The notes beneath the pieces were generated by a model, which worked only from the letters and a program-made list of their open reading frames with translations, ran no database searches and was not told the DNA's origin. The position numbers were made by a program, and so were the translations under genes. Source: Seison nebaliae (taxonomy: Eukaryota > Rotifera > Pararotatoria > Seisonacea > Seisonidae). Taken from it: a stretch of 64,000 bases of DNA. The stretch is taken from contig JALJEE010002203.1 in NCBI GenBank assembly GCA_023231475.1, positions 1 through 64,000 of the forward strand. Reading direction: 5' to 3'. Below are positions 10,727 to 23,440 of the stretch, piece after piece. Position 1 is the first letter of the stretch. The number at the start of each line of letters is the position of its first letter.

Positions 10727-13372
10727 ATTGAACTTTCATGATTAGGACACGATATGGTTTGTTTTTATATACAAATAGAAAATTAATTGAACTTTCAATC
10801 AATTTCTTAAATAGGAATATGGAAATAAAACCATTTTTCAATTTCCATAATTATTTATTAATTTATTAGAATATTTAATTAAATTATTTTTCATAATTAA
10901 CTTTCAGGAGATTAGATTCATTGTGCAGTTAAGCTCAATATTTTATATGGAAATGATGATTTGACGTTTGTCGGTTCGAATTATTGGAATGTTCGAAATT
11001 TAATGTTAAGCTTCAAAACAACCGATAAAAATTGCGAAGTATTACGTGTGAATCTTCAATATTGCCTAAAGATATAAATATGATGGACGTTATTTTTTCG
11101 AATTTGTTCCCTCCTTATTGATTTGTGTGAATAATTTTGATTTTTGGCTTTGTTCTCTCAAGTAAATAGGCGCAAACTAACATTAAAGTTATTACGATTA
11201 TTAACAATTAATTTAGTTAACTGTCAAATTTGATATTTTATTCACATAATAATTTCCTCTCAAATGAGATTTAATAAAAATTAATATTTCACATATTCCT
11301 CATATTACCAACGCACGAATGACTGGTGAAATTAATATCGATTTTACTATATTGATTTTGCATTTTTTCTCAATTACCTGTCGCCATTCCATCTCCGAGC
11401 ACTACTTTGACAGTTTTCATGAATTTTTACGTTTTTCAAATAATTTCCTTCTTTCGCACATATATTCGTTCTCTCCTCACACATACAAAACTTTAACTTT
11501 TTTCATGTTTATTTAATACACAAGTGCGTAATTCATATTTACAAATTTATCAAATCTAGCTGCTTATTTTGTTGTTGAGAAACGATTATTTCTTCTCAAT
11601 CTATTTCTCAATTTCAATGTTTTTACTCTCTTTAATCTTTCAAAAGATATCATCGTTACCTTATTTTTATTATTTTAACTGATAAACAAACAAAATGAAA
11701 TCGTCGTGACATAGACGGATATGTTCTTGACAGTTAAGGTAGGACTGTGTGTGGATAAGGTGGGTGGATGAGAGATATATATAATAAGATATTTGAACAT
11801 AATGAAACGATTTATTGAAAATTGTCTCCTTTCGTCAAATTGATAATTTCCTTTAAAAAATTTGACGGTTAAATTTTGAAGATATTTTCAATAAATTTCT
11901 TATGTGTAACTCCGATAGTAATAGAAAAAATATTTTTTTTTGTTCGAACGAGTAGGAGGAGGAAGATCTTATTATTATTAGTTGCATAATATTCACGTAA
12001 TGTTATACATCATCTATATCGCCTACGACGTACGTACGATGGAAGAATGGTCATGTAGGAATGTGGAGGATGAGTGAAGGTCACAGTTAACCAATTGATT
12101 GTTCGAGAAATTTTCTCACCGTATTGACCAGAGGAAAAAATAAATTTTTTTTTTTAATGAAATAAATTCAAATAATATCAACTCGTAATTTACTATGATT
12201 GATTGTTCAGTATGGAAATTTAATTTTCATATGGAAAATGCTCATGAAATAGTTTTCTCATTTTTAACTTGTCCACTTGTGAACAGGTAATGTTCATATG
12301 GAGTGAATGGTTCAAGCTGTTAAAGTTTTATTTCTTAAACTTTTTTATTCTTTCTCCCTCCTCTTTTTTTATTCATCGAACTTCTGTGAAAGAAGTTTTA
12401 TGATGCGAGTGTTAGAAAGTCAGTTTCTTGCTTGAATGAAAGGAACTCTGTTCAATCGACAACAAAAGTTTCCCATCGTTATTCCTTTAGTTTGATGAAG
12501 AAGCAGATGTTTTCAATCATTCTTCTTCTTTTTTCTCGAAAGTTCTTCGTACCTTATGTCTATTTTGACTGTTATTTGTGAAGTCTTCTTTTCAAGTCTC
12601 TTCGAATGATGATACTTTTTTTTAAATAATTATAATTATGAAATAAATTTTTCTTTTAATCATTTCATCACAGTCATTTTAATCGGAGAAATATTGATGT
12701 TTAATTATATTCGATGGTACCGAAAGAAAAACCATTATTAACAGACATTTGTTGATGTGTGGAAAAGAAGGAAAATGATATTTATAAAAAGTTCTTTTCA
12801 TTTTCATTATGCTGATAAATAGTAGCCCATTTCAACTGACGGTTTTGTTAGCCTGAAGAGATAAATTATTATAATTTTACCGAAAATAAATAAAAGTAAT
12901 CCGTCTTGCCTCGTTGAGAGAGATGGAGTTGTGAGAGAGAAGGATCGGAAACGATGCAGAAGAAATAACTTTTATAAATAGTGAAAGAGGTCAGAGTTCT
13001 TGTGCATTTTCTCATGTCAGCATTTTTTTTCTTGACGGGTCTGATCTACTGATGATGATGATGATAATGATGAATCAGTAGAAGTATGTCCGGTCCAAAA
13101 ATCAGTTGCTGTAAAACATCATTATATATGTTGAGGATGGTGAAGGAGTGAGGTTAAACTGATTATGTATCGTCTTATGATTGTGGTATGATGCATTGGG
13201 TGGGGAGAAAGCGTTAATAAGTTGTCGGAATGAATTCCTCTACAACCATATCTCATCGTTCTACATAGACTACTTCATGTTAATTCCAAATTTAATAATT
13301 AATGTTTGTTTACGAGAGTGTGGAGAGAGGTTAAAGTGAACTAAAATTTAGTTTGGTGGTATTATTAGAGAC

Positions 13373-13438
13373 GTATATATATATATGTGTCTATTTGTGT
13401 GTGTGTGTAGTACTAGTAGTAGTAGTAGTAGTAGTAGA
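13373..13438. repeat. Compound (TA)n-(TG)n-(TAG)n microsatellite
   Basis: Three adjacent simple repeats: ATATATATATAT, then GTGTGTGTGTGTAG, then about eight TAG units. The frame through it translates to a poly-Val run, which is an artefact. Confidence 0.9.
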
Positions 13439-14905
13439 AGAAATAGTAGAAGTTTCTTCAAATAAGAAACCTTTTAAATATTGTAAATTGAATGAGGAAA
13501 TAATTCACATCATTCGATATGATTGTATCTACTCTTTTGTCGATTAGATATTGGTCTATCATCAGAAATCAATTGAAAATCAATCTATTTAACTAGCGGT
13601 AACTGTCTTAATAATCGTTTGCCATTTCCACGAAACTGACGTGCGTCTCATATGTGAATTTTGTGATTTCTTTCCTTCTACAGTTTGGTGGAGGTTGAAT
13701 GGGGGAAAAAATGGACTTTGACTCATTTTCTTCGTCGTCTTTGTCTTCCTCCATTGTTCGGCGTTCAATGCGATCTCGATATATTGGCGATTGTATGATA
13801 AATTGAAAATGTTTTTATTTCGTTTGTTTATGGGGGAAGAGAGAGGAGGAGGAAAGGAATATTATTAGGAATGTCATTCTCGCTCGGATAGGATATCAAT
13901 ATGGATCAATATCATGTTTCCATCATTTATCTATTGTACTCCGTACACAACTGAAAGACTTGTCGTCTTCAATCTCATTAATCTACTAACTTTCTCTCCT
14001 ATCGTCATCTGGTAACATGATAATTTATTTAAGATAATTCCGAAGTTGTTTCATTGAATCTTTTTTTTTCTTCTTCAAACTTTAATGATGAGGATGATGA
14101 ATAAAAGATGAATTTGTTTAACGAATGTTATAATGAGGAAATTATCTCAGATCTATCATTAACAATGGAAATGAGATGTTTATTTGATGATCATAAAAAT
14201 TTATTAACCACAAAATTAGTTTTTTTAGAATTATCTTATAAATAATTATTTGAATTATATGTCAATAATATTTTTATAGTTTTCGTCATTGTTATTGTTG
14301 CTGTTGTTTGTGACTGTCAGGAAGAAAGAAGAATTCGTTCATTCGTTCTTCGAAATATTTATGGAGAGATATTCGTGCCAGAATATTTCTCTTTATTTCA
14401 TTCCATTCAATTCGTGTCGGTCACTGTTTGGTGATGATGAACGCGTTCAATTCATCTTCACTTTTCTCATCATTTTCGTGATAATGTCTATTCTCTGTTC
14501 TCTTGACGAATTAAATTCTCTGTTTCCTTCCATTCTATTGTCATTCATCACTTCCAAATAATAATGGAATGGAATCGACAAAGAATTATGTTAAGAACAT
14601 TCACATTCGTTACCACGAACGATAGACAATTCTCTCTTCAATTCTCGCTCATATGACGTTGTCATTTACTTCATTGAAATATATTCGATTATTATTGTTG
14701 TTGTTGTTGTTTGTTGGATATTTATCTATTATATTTCTTATTTTATGTTATGAAGTGGATGAATAATGAATTGTATTTGATTTGTCGCTTAAATGTTGTT
14801 TTTAGAGAAAAAATCTTCATGAAAATTAGTCGTGAAAGAAATGAATCTAATTTAATGAAACATATTTATCGACGTTCTCTCAATTAGAATTTCTTTTTTT
14901 TCACA

Positions 14906-16930
14906 ATGCTCAGACATCATATGGAAGATAAATTGTTCAGTTTACCATTCGATCCATCAGATGTTAGTTAATTAATTCATTTCCATATTTTCTCTAACTT
15001 ATTTGAATGTTTTTGAAGGAATTCATTTTGAATGATGTTCGAATGGATCATATGGATGAATTGAATGGCAATGGATTATTGTTACTCGATACAACATCTG
15101 AAAACAATAGACATGATATGTTATTAGGTTCTCTGATCGATGATCCGGTGAAAGATTCAACAATAACGTCATCAATCGATAATCATAATTTTTATGAAAA
15201 TTCCGTATTTACTCCAAACATCCCTGATGCTAATTCTCGTCTACAACAACATGCCAATACATCAAATCAACAAGAGAAAAATTCCTTATTATTATCACCA
15301 CCATTAGCATCACAACAACAACAACAACATAATAATTCCAATAATCAAAATATTCGATGTGATTTTTTATCTTTTCCAGATGACGGAAATAAATTATCAT
15401 TGACGTCAACATCATCTATTATCCTTCCCTCCACAATCAATTCGAAAGGAGAGAATGAGAAACAATTCGACAACTTCAAAATGATAACAACTCCAAGTGA
15501 TTTGGATGTGAGACCGAAGGGTGTAGGGAAGAAGCATTTGTTCAATTCCACCAATATTAAGAAAGAGCCGAAAATAAAAAAAGAACCGAAAGAAATTCAT
15601 TCAATTCTCACACCGTCAAGAGATCGTAAACGGAAACATTCCGAATCCTTCACTAATAACAATCAAAAAAAGAATGAAAATTTTATGAACATTCAAATAA
15701 AATCTCAAAAAGAAAATTATGATTATTCGATCAATAACATTGACATGAATCCAACAAACAACAACAACAACGTTAATTATGATAGTATTGACAATTTCGA
15801 ACATAAATCAAATATTCAATATTTTAATTCATCATCATTGTATAACAATAATAATAATAATAATAATAATAACAATAACAACAATAATAACAATAATAAC
15901 AATTATATGAAACATTCAAATATTAATTTATCTAATTGTATAATGACACCGTCAGGTTCGGAACATGATGCTGATTCACCCCCAAGTTCTGATACGTTGA
16001 CCATACGTCGTCCATCTCCTAAACAATTGCATTCTCCCACTCAACAAATGTCGACGATGCAACGACGACAAATGATCCAAACGAATCGATCAACTCAATA
16101 TAACATGAAGAAGCAGGAACATTTCGATGATGTCTATCCATTTCTTGTCGATCTTAACCGTTTGCCACAAAGTGGTCCGTTGAGATTGAGTGAAGAGGAA
16201 ATTAAGACGTTGGAAGCAGAAGGACATCCCGTCCCGACTAAATGTCCTCTCACCAAAATCGAGGAACGAATTCTAAAGAAGATTCGTCGAAAAATAAAAA
16301 ATAAAGTTCAAAATTAAAATTATATTTTATTTATATTTTTCTTCTTCTCAGATATCAGCTCAAGAAAGTCGTCGAAAGAAGAAAGAATATGTTGATCATT
16401 TGGAACAGCAATTGAATGCATTCTCGAAGAATAATGAGGTGTTGAGTGAAGAGCTCGTTCAAATTAAGAAGGAGAAAGAGGAGATGATGAATGAGCTCCA
16501 TCAATTGAAGGGTCATATCAGTAAAATTAATCATCCATGGGCATCGAAATTATCAGCCGTTTTTCTCATGTGGATAGTGTTCTTTTGTGCCGTTTGTATC
16601 GGTACAATGACGCCATACGTCCAACAATCTCCCCATCGTATATATGACCGTTCAGCAGCTCAGAGAACTGTTGATGTGACATCTCATTCATCGTCTTCTT
16701 CCTCTTCTTCCTCTTCATCCTCCTCCTCCTCCTCTAATAACGAGGATGGATCTCATCAATTATTTTTTGAAAATATCCATCGTCACCATGACGACAATAA
16801 TAACAACAACAACAACAATAATAATAATAATAATAATACGAATAAGAATTGGTATTATCGATCGAATGGGAAAACGGATTATAATAGATATCCGATGAAT
16901 TCTCTCTTGCCAGTGAAATCAGAAGGTTGA
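14906..16930 (+). CDS. CrebA: CrebA/CREB3L-type bZIP transcription factor with membrane segment
   Basis: Three exons (14906-14962, 15019-16305, 16352-16930; introns 56 and 46 nt) encode 640 residues. The family drives secretory-pathway genes; members are made as ER membrane proteins whose cytosolic bZIP half is released by Golgi proteolysis. The motif [20 protein letters not shown] joined across intron 2 to [14 protein letters not shown] (about 429-462) is the CREB3L/CrebA signature. A leucine-zipper coiled coil follows (about 463-505). A hydrophobic helix (about 515-534, [20 protein letters not shown]) is the membrane span. The region before the bZIP ([20 protein letters not shown]) also matches CrebA. 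Long Asn runs (about residues 295-318 and in the lumenal tail) and a Ser run come from microsatellites. No RxxL site-1-protease motif is visible after the membrane span. The second exon is long and low in complexity. Confidence 0.9.
15846..15903. repeat. AAT/AAC repeat coding for poly-Asn
   Basis: About 19 consecutive AAT or AAC codons inside exon 2 of the CrebA-like gene. Mixed codons indicate an old, partly decayed microsatellite kept in frame. Confidence 0.92.
16689..16842. repeat. Poly-Ser and poly-Asn codon repeats in exon 3
   Basis: A run of TCN codons at about 16689-16735 encodes Ser, and a run of AAT/AAC codons at about 16795-16838 encodes Asn. Both lie in the predicted lumenal tail after the membrane helix. 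Confidence 0.9.
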
Positions 16931-17880
16931 TATTTTCTTCCTTCAAATTTCATCTTTTAATTTTATCATCACAATTCCATTCCACATCTATCATCCATAT
17001 AGATGTAGATATAGATCAACATCTACAGAAGAGATTCCAAAAGAGAAATAATATCATTACAAAACAATTCGCTTATCAGCCCATCTTCCCATCCTCCACC
17101 ATACAACAGATATCGTAATGATGATTCTGTCTGATATCCAATGAAATTAATCTTCTCAATTTCACGAATATCATAAAAAAAAAAGAGAGAAATTCATTCA
17201 CAAATATTCTTCTTGTTATTTGAATTATTTCTTTTTTTTTTCTCGTTTTCTTTCTTTGAAATAATTGATATTAATTTTTCTGCAACTCAAATTCTTCATC
17301 ATCATCACTCACAACAACACAGTCAACATTCATTCGACATTTATTTCATTCGTTTTGAACAATTATTAACACAAATCCACAAACAAAACTACTAATCATT
17401 TCAGAATTGCATAATTTTATTTTTCTGATCGATCGATCTTCATTTCATCGATTATTTTATGATTTTATTTCACTCATTTCTTCTCCCTCTCAATTCGGTC
17501 ACATTTAATTTAACTTTATTTATCTTATTTATCAGTTCTATACTTCATTGCTCTCCTTCTTTCCTCTCCGATTTATCGTTCTTCTTTTTTTCCGTTTACA
17601 ACTCTCTCTCTCTCTCTCTCTCTCACATACAATTTATTCTTTAATTTCGATTTATTGGACGAACGGAAACTATTTGAAATGGGAAATCCACAAATCTTTT
17701 GAGTCAAGTCCCAAATCAAATTTTTTTTTGGAGAAAAATAGATTTTGAAAAGAAACATTAAACAAATCATTAAATCGACAATTTATTAGAGAATTAATGA
17801 ATTTTTGAGAGAAAAAAATTTCTTTAAAGAAAAAAACCATCAAAATAAAGAAAATTTATGGAAATCATATTTCCATTCAT
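16931..17880. other. Convergent 3' region between CrebA-like gene and RBM39
   Basis: Contains T-rich 3' flank of the CrebA-like gene, a (CT)n microsatellite at 17602-17624, and TTTATT at 17782-17787, which is AATAAA on the minus strand 94 bases past the RBM39 stop. No gene seen; open frames at 17213-17748 come from pyrimidine-rich DNA. Confidence 0.55.
17602..17624. repeat. (CT)n microsatellite
   Basis: About eleven CT units in the convergent 3' region between two genes. Confidence 0.92.
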
Positions 17881-20246
17881 TCAACATCCATACGTACTCT
17901 CATTCAATAATGTTACACATTCTTTTGATTGTGAGAAGAGTCGAATATAATCCACTAAATTCACATAAGTGATATGAGCACGATTGCCTCCGAATAATCT
18001 TCGATTCGTCGAATTCATCACTTTAATTGCTGTTTCAGTGGAACTGCATTTACAGAAGATGATTCCATTCGGATTTTCCGAATCCACATGAACATGTAGA
18101 CAACCGCCATTAGGTTTACACGCTCCAATTATATCATCCTTTATATCAGATATCCAATTACTGTTTGGATCTTCCTTATTCGGATTGAACATATTAGCAA
18201 AACATAAAAATTGAGTTGGTGAAGTAGCAGCTGTTGGAGCGATGATAATATTCGTCGATCTAACAATATCTGGTGTTTGTAAAATATTATTTTCTCTCAT
18301 ACCACTTGAACCAATGGGACAACTACCTAATTTGACAGCAGCCTCCAAAGCACGAGCTGTATTTATCGGAACTTTTACTCCACTACTTTCCGCCAATTTC
18401 GCCATCAATTTTAAACGTCCCGTATTTCCAAATGGTAAAGTCGGTTGAGTTGTATCATCTCGTTCCGGTACATCACCTCCATCATCTTTCATGATAATCG
18501 TTCCGTTCGGAAGATAAGTTTTATTATCAGAACACGCATCAATTTTCATGGGACGATCGAAAATTTTCATTCCATCTAATTCCACAACAGCTCTCTTCGA
18601 TTCGGCGATTGTCTTAAACTAGAACAAAAATTTCAAATATTTAAAATTAGAAATTATGAAAATAAAAAAAAAAATTTCCGAAACTGTGACAAATCCAAAT
18701 CCTTGAGATCCCCCACCACTATTTGTACTGATGGTAGCGGTGATGACTCGACCGGCATTCAAGAAGATTTTGATTAATGCATCTGTTGTTACACGTGCAT
18801 CGAGATTACCGACATAAACACGATGTGCTGTCAATGGTGGATAAGCGTCATAAGCATCTGATAATAATAATTAGAAAAAAATAAAATAAAAAAATAAAAA
18901 TTAGAAAAAAGATAAATTAAATAACTTGATGGTCTACCAACATTGGACAAACCAGGTACATAAGCCGCACGTATTCTCAATTGATTATTTCTAATTTTAT
19001 GATCTTTCACCTCCAAACATTTAGCGACATGTTCCGGTTCCATAAATTCGACATAAGCGACAGTATTCGATTTTTTCGATCTACTACAAATAATTCGAAT
19101 ATCTCGAATTTCTCCGAAACTTTCAAAATATTCGTGAATATTCTCCTTTCTCATTCGTCCTGTCAATTGCATGACAAAGATGGTACATTCGTCACGTTGT
19201 TCCATTTGATTTTGAGAATCTTTTTCCATTTTCTCATTTTTATTATTATCGGACAAATCGTCACTCCTTTCTTTATTCTCTTTATATTTATCCGATTTGG
19301 ATCGATGACGATCTCTCGTCAAATCGGATGATGACCATTTTGAATTAGATAATTCCACTCTCATTTTTCCCCTACGATTTTGTTCATCTTTGAATTTCCT
19401 TTCTAATTGTTTCCGTGCTAATCTCTCAGCAACTTCTCCGTCGTCAGACGATCCATCATCTGATTTTTGGTTTGATGATGGTGAATGATTTTTTTTGGAA
19501 CTGTCCGATGATTTCGAGGAAGAAGATGAGGATGAACGTGATGAAGATGTTTGTCTTTTTGATTTTCTTTTCTTTCTTTTATCGTCGTCATAATTCTCTC
19601 GTCGACTACGATGATAACTGGAATATTTATCGGAATGTCGATAACGATCTGGAGAATATCTAGAACGATGACGATGATGGTGACTTTTCTGATTTCTTGA
19701 TTCGTGACGTCGATACTCCACTACACGATGATGATGATGATGATGACGACGACTAGAACTTCTGGAACGATGATGAGATTTCTTCACCGATTTATGGTGA
19801 CGAGATCGATTGTTATCAATCGAATCATCCGAATCTGTTGAATGTCTCAATTTCGACCTAAATCAACAGGGAAATAAATTGGAAAGATTAATGAATTTGT
19901 TTCGATGGATGATGGAACTCTTCACTTTTTTGTGTGATTGTTGTAGAGAATAAAGTTAGAGAGAATGTGAGAAAGAAAGAAAATGAAGAAGAAATGGAGA
20001 AATTCTTCTTTTCTTCGATCGAACCAAAATTTATTATATTTTTATCATTTCTCACAAGTTTTCATATTAGAATATATGATGCCCTAAATAAAAAGAAATA
20101 TTCTTTCATTAATTAAGTTCATTCATTAAGTAGGAAATTAAAATTGTTCAGTTTATCATTTTATCAAAGAAATTATTTCGAAAAAAAATTCACCTCTTTA
20201 TTCTTCTTTCCTCTTCTTGATCGGATGACGAACTATCGTCAGACAT
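17881..20246 (-). CDS. RBM39: RBM39 (CAPER-alpha)-type splicing factor
   Basis: Four exons (20246-20194, 19857-18926, 18857-18685, 18618-17881; introns 336, 68 and 66 nt) give 631 residues. RBM39 works in 3' splice-site recognition with U2AF and SF3B1 and co-activates transcription. An N-terminal Arg/Ser/His-rich domain (about 18-200) is followed by RRM1 (about 242-316; CTIFVMQL and VAYVEF match RBM39 FCMQL and IAYVEF). RRM2 (about 339-412) has VYVGNL and GFGFVT. A long linker leads to a C-terminal UHM-type RRM (about 520-628), which starts QFLCFANMFNP like RBM39 CFQLSNMFNP. It also carries DIKDDII and an R-L-F triplet equivalent to the UHM Arg-x-Phe motif. The start in exon 1 (MSDDSSSSDQEEE) splices in phase. 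A minus-strand AATAAA lies at 17787-17782. No second likely identity was found. Confidence 0.92.
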
Positions 20247-22109
20247 TATTCTTCTTTTCTTCTTTATTGGAATTTGCGCAACTTATTTTTTCTCACTGTT
20301 GTTTCTTTTCTTCGTACAATTCACAAACCTCATAAAATTATTAAAAAAAAATTGAATTAAAAAGAATTATTTTCCATGTGCATTATTAGCGTCTCAAAAA
20401 TGTTCATACAAAATTTTTTAATTAAAAATATTTAGCTTAATTCGAAAATTTATTGGCAACGAAATTAAAAGAGTATTAATTTATTCAAATATCTAAATTT
20501 TAAAAATTTGAATGTTAAGGCTAAAATTCAAATTTTCTTTTTACCCGAAATTTATTTTAACTAAAATAATTTTAGTGTAGAATGAGATGAGCTAGAGAGG
20601 AAGAGAACTAACTCCTTTCTTGATCGACCGAAGGAACATACTACTCGTATCATCGACGGTAATAATTACCTGTCGAATGAGGAGTTCAGTTTTCTTTGTA
20701 ATTCGAGTAAATGATGTTCGAAAAGTTTTCTTCAATTTTTTGTCGATGATCCACATAATAACAATAAAACGTAAACAAAAAGGAAATGAATTACTAAAAT
20801 AATAAATGATCATTAAAATTTCAATTTGAGTTTGTTATGTGATGATTCTCAAAGATTTCTTTCATCAATCTTTTATTAAATAAATGTTTTTTAATTTTTT
20901 ATTGTTTTTCTTATGAGAATCATATGACTGTTTTGATGTTTTTCTTTGATAATGAAGGAGAATTAATATTTGTTTAGTTAACTAATAAGCAGAATATATA
21001 TACGATAAATTTATTTTAGGTTCATATTTAATTTAGTTATATCTCGTCGTCGGATGAACGAGGGAGGAAGAGGATTATTGGTCTTTCCAGATGAGTCTCC
21101 TTCGAATTTATTGTTGCATGCAAGAAGAATTTAAAATGGTCTTATAAGATAATTATTGTTCAATTAGATTAGGGAGAATAAGTGATTAGTTGATAATGTA
21201 TAATAAGGTTAATTTTGCATGATTAATTTGGTCGCTTTTCTGATCAATCATCAGTTGATCATCAGTAAGAGACTATGGTGAGAGTGGAATGACTTTATTC
21301 AATTTCCGTTCACTCCCAACAAAAGTTGGAAGGAGTACAATAAAGGAAGCGAATAAGATTGATGGATAGATGGATAGATAAAAGGATAGGGATATGAACT
21401 TTATATTATACTAATCTGTCAGGAGAAGTAGCAATATATTTGGGGATACGCTACGTAGGATATGAGTTAAGAAGATTAAATAATAATTATAAAGAATATC
21501 TTTTTTCTTATCTCTTAATTTTGCTTTGTGTTCTTGTCGATGATGATGATGATGATGATATTGTTAGTTATGATGGAATTGTTAGTTTTATTATGATTTC
21601 TTCCTCCAACATCTTCCATCGCCGTTCTATGAATCGTATATATAATTGTCAATTATTTTATATTCTATAAATATCATTCGAAAGAGAATAAACGAATATT
21701 AATGAAGATTTCCACTAGTTTTCCATAGATCAATAAATTCTTCTAATATTGCATGATATGGTGTAGTTTAAATGTAATTTTTATATTGAATGTTCATGAA
21801 AAATAATAATTTTTATCCTCCAACTCAAATTATAATGGTCAACCTTTCAGCCCTTAATAATCATCATTCGACATTTTGCTGCATTCTCTTATCTGCTAAT
21901 CTTCTATTAATGAACACATTCAAGGGAAAGTACGAATGGTAATAAATGAGGAATAAAATAGAACTTACGAAGGAAATGTGACGTTTCACATGATATTCAT
22001 TTCGAGAAAACTACTACTATCATTATGAATGTTTATGCAAGTCTATTTCATGAGGATAGTCCATTTCACCCTTTGTATTTTGTATATCACCCTCATTCTC
22101 CTTCCACAG
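20247..22109. other. Intergenic region upstream of RBM39
   Basis: Head-side flank of the RBM39 gene. It contains a (GAT)n tract at about 21539-21560. An open segment at 21037-21134 behind a TTTAG reads protein-like but joins nothing. I could not support a gene here. Confidence 0.4.
21539..21560. repeat. (GAT)n trinucleotide repeat
   Basis: About seven GAT units; translates to poly-Asp in one frame. No gene context was found. Confidence 0.85.
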
Positions 22110-23440
22110 TAATTGGAGAAGACGGTAACACATCTCGTTCCGTCGATGCACATGAGCAAGTAAAGGTTTCCCATTTATCCAACTTGAATTTCAATCATTA
22201 TAATTGCATTCGAATTTGGTGAAGAGGCAAATAAATTAAATTTTCGATATCGGTCAGAATTCTCACAGACCAAACATTTCTCATTCTTCTTATTTTCTAT
22301 AACTATTAAATCCATATCCGTTATCCATCATTCAGACAATTCAATTCATTCATGATAAATGTTCATTTACGAAAAACTTAATTCCGTTTGAAAATAGAAC
22401 CGTCGTGATTCTCTGGAAACATGCCAGGTAACTATAAAAATCTTTCTGTGAAGAGTTATATGATTCGCTGAATTCTCCTCAAAGATTTCATTTTCTTTGT
22501 TTTGTGCACTGTTAGTGCACTGTGAGTGCACAAATTGGTAGACTTCTTTTAGTATTGACATCAATTGGGTATTATAACGTTAGTTATCGTAGGAGTATGC
22601 AGTGTTAGTAATGAAGTTGATTAGATGAGAATTTATTGATTTATTTGGATATCGAATTATTATAACATTTAATTGCTCGTTTAACACAATCCAACGGACA
22701 TGAATGCACTGACACATGTAGCTGATGGAAATTCTTATGTCAAAATGAAGAAATTTATACAAGCCATCAGAACAATATGTACGAGGGAATTCACCATTAT
22801 ATGGACGAAATGGTGAATGGAAATTTCGACGGGAATGGGAGATGTTTCCAATAAATTTTTAGACCTTGACAATACTTCCATTTTGTTTATGCCTATAATC
22901 ATATTTCGACTCTTCTACTGCGCAGGTGAACAAGAAGAAATTGAACAATTTAAAAAGGAACCAACTTCTCATCATCCGAAAACGGTTATTGAGAAACCTA
23001 ATGGTAAAAAAATAAAGAAATTGAATACTCGTTTTTTTGGGAACTTAACTATCATCTTATCTCTAGTGTGTTCATGTGTGATGAACGGCGCAAAATAAAG
23101 GGAGGAATGTCATAATGAACATATTCTCTCCACTAAATACGGTTATTGTTGTCATTGTTATTTTGATGATGTCTATAACTCTTCACGGACACACACACAC
23201 ACACACGTCTGTGTGCTGCATATAGAGATATGTTAATATTGTCTTTTACAGTCGTATCTTTAGCATTTTTATGGTGTGAATATATTTTATGTCTCATTAC
23301 TTCATTGTCGATTCGAGTCTATTATGTAATATGAATGAAATATTCCAGAAGTTGATTGTAAAACTTGTGCGACTATTCCGTTGAGACAAGCGAAAACTCG
23401 AGCCAATAGAGACATCTTATCAATTCGTGAAGATTATTAG
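22110..23440 (+). CDS. Tentative unidentified multi-exon gene, 3' part
   Basis: Four exon-like segments join in consistent phase. 22110-22159 (after CTTCCACAG, before GTAAAG) ends in phase 0. 22771-22843 starts in phase 0 and ends in phase 1. 22926-23003 (after TACTGCGCAG, before GTAAAA) is phase 1 to 1. 23349-23440 (after ATATTCCAG) starts in phase 1 and reads to TAG. The last three alone give a 78-residue ORF from ATG 22777, with pieces such as MDEMVNGNFDGNGR, EQEEIEQFKKEPTSHH and CKTCATIPLRQAKTRANRD. I recognise no family, signal peptide or membrane span. A possible 30-nt phase-0 microexon lies at 22398-22427. Stretches of this length stay open often in AT-rich DNA, so the case rests on phase agreement and splice sites. 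A different explanation is chance, or alternative 5' exons of a neighbour. Upstream exons were not found. Confidence 0.33.
22501..22534. repeat. Short perfect inverted repeat with GTGCAC
   Basis: TTTGTGCACT at 22501-22510 is repeated inverted as AGTGCACAAA at 22525-22534, and the spacer holds another AGTGCACT. No function assigned. Confidence 0.7.
23197..23217. repeat. (AC)n microsatellite
   Basis: About ten AC units followed by GTCTGTGTG, inside the proposed last intron of the tentative gene at 22110-23440. Confidence 0.88.

Larger units (their letters stand above)
10625..14905. other. 4.3 kb intergenic region upstream of CrebA-like gene
   Basis: No convincing coding exon. It holds microsatellites (10696-10726 and 13373-13438) and AT-rich unique sequence. 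The open frames at 11319-11516 and 14289-14561 have no recognisable feature. As the 5' flank of the CrebA-like gene it probably contains that promoter and perhaps an untranslated exon, neither of which I could place. Confidence 0.45.

Noticed and set aside
13353..13547. ORF with poly-Val
   Set aside because: Reads through a TG and TAG microsatellite.
21037..21134. Protein-like segment after a TTTAG acceptor
   Set aside because: Its only internal donor has the wrong phase for the exon at 22110, and no upstream exon was found.
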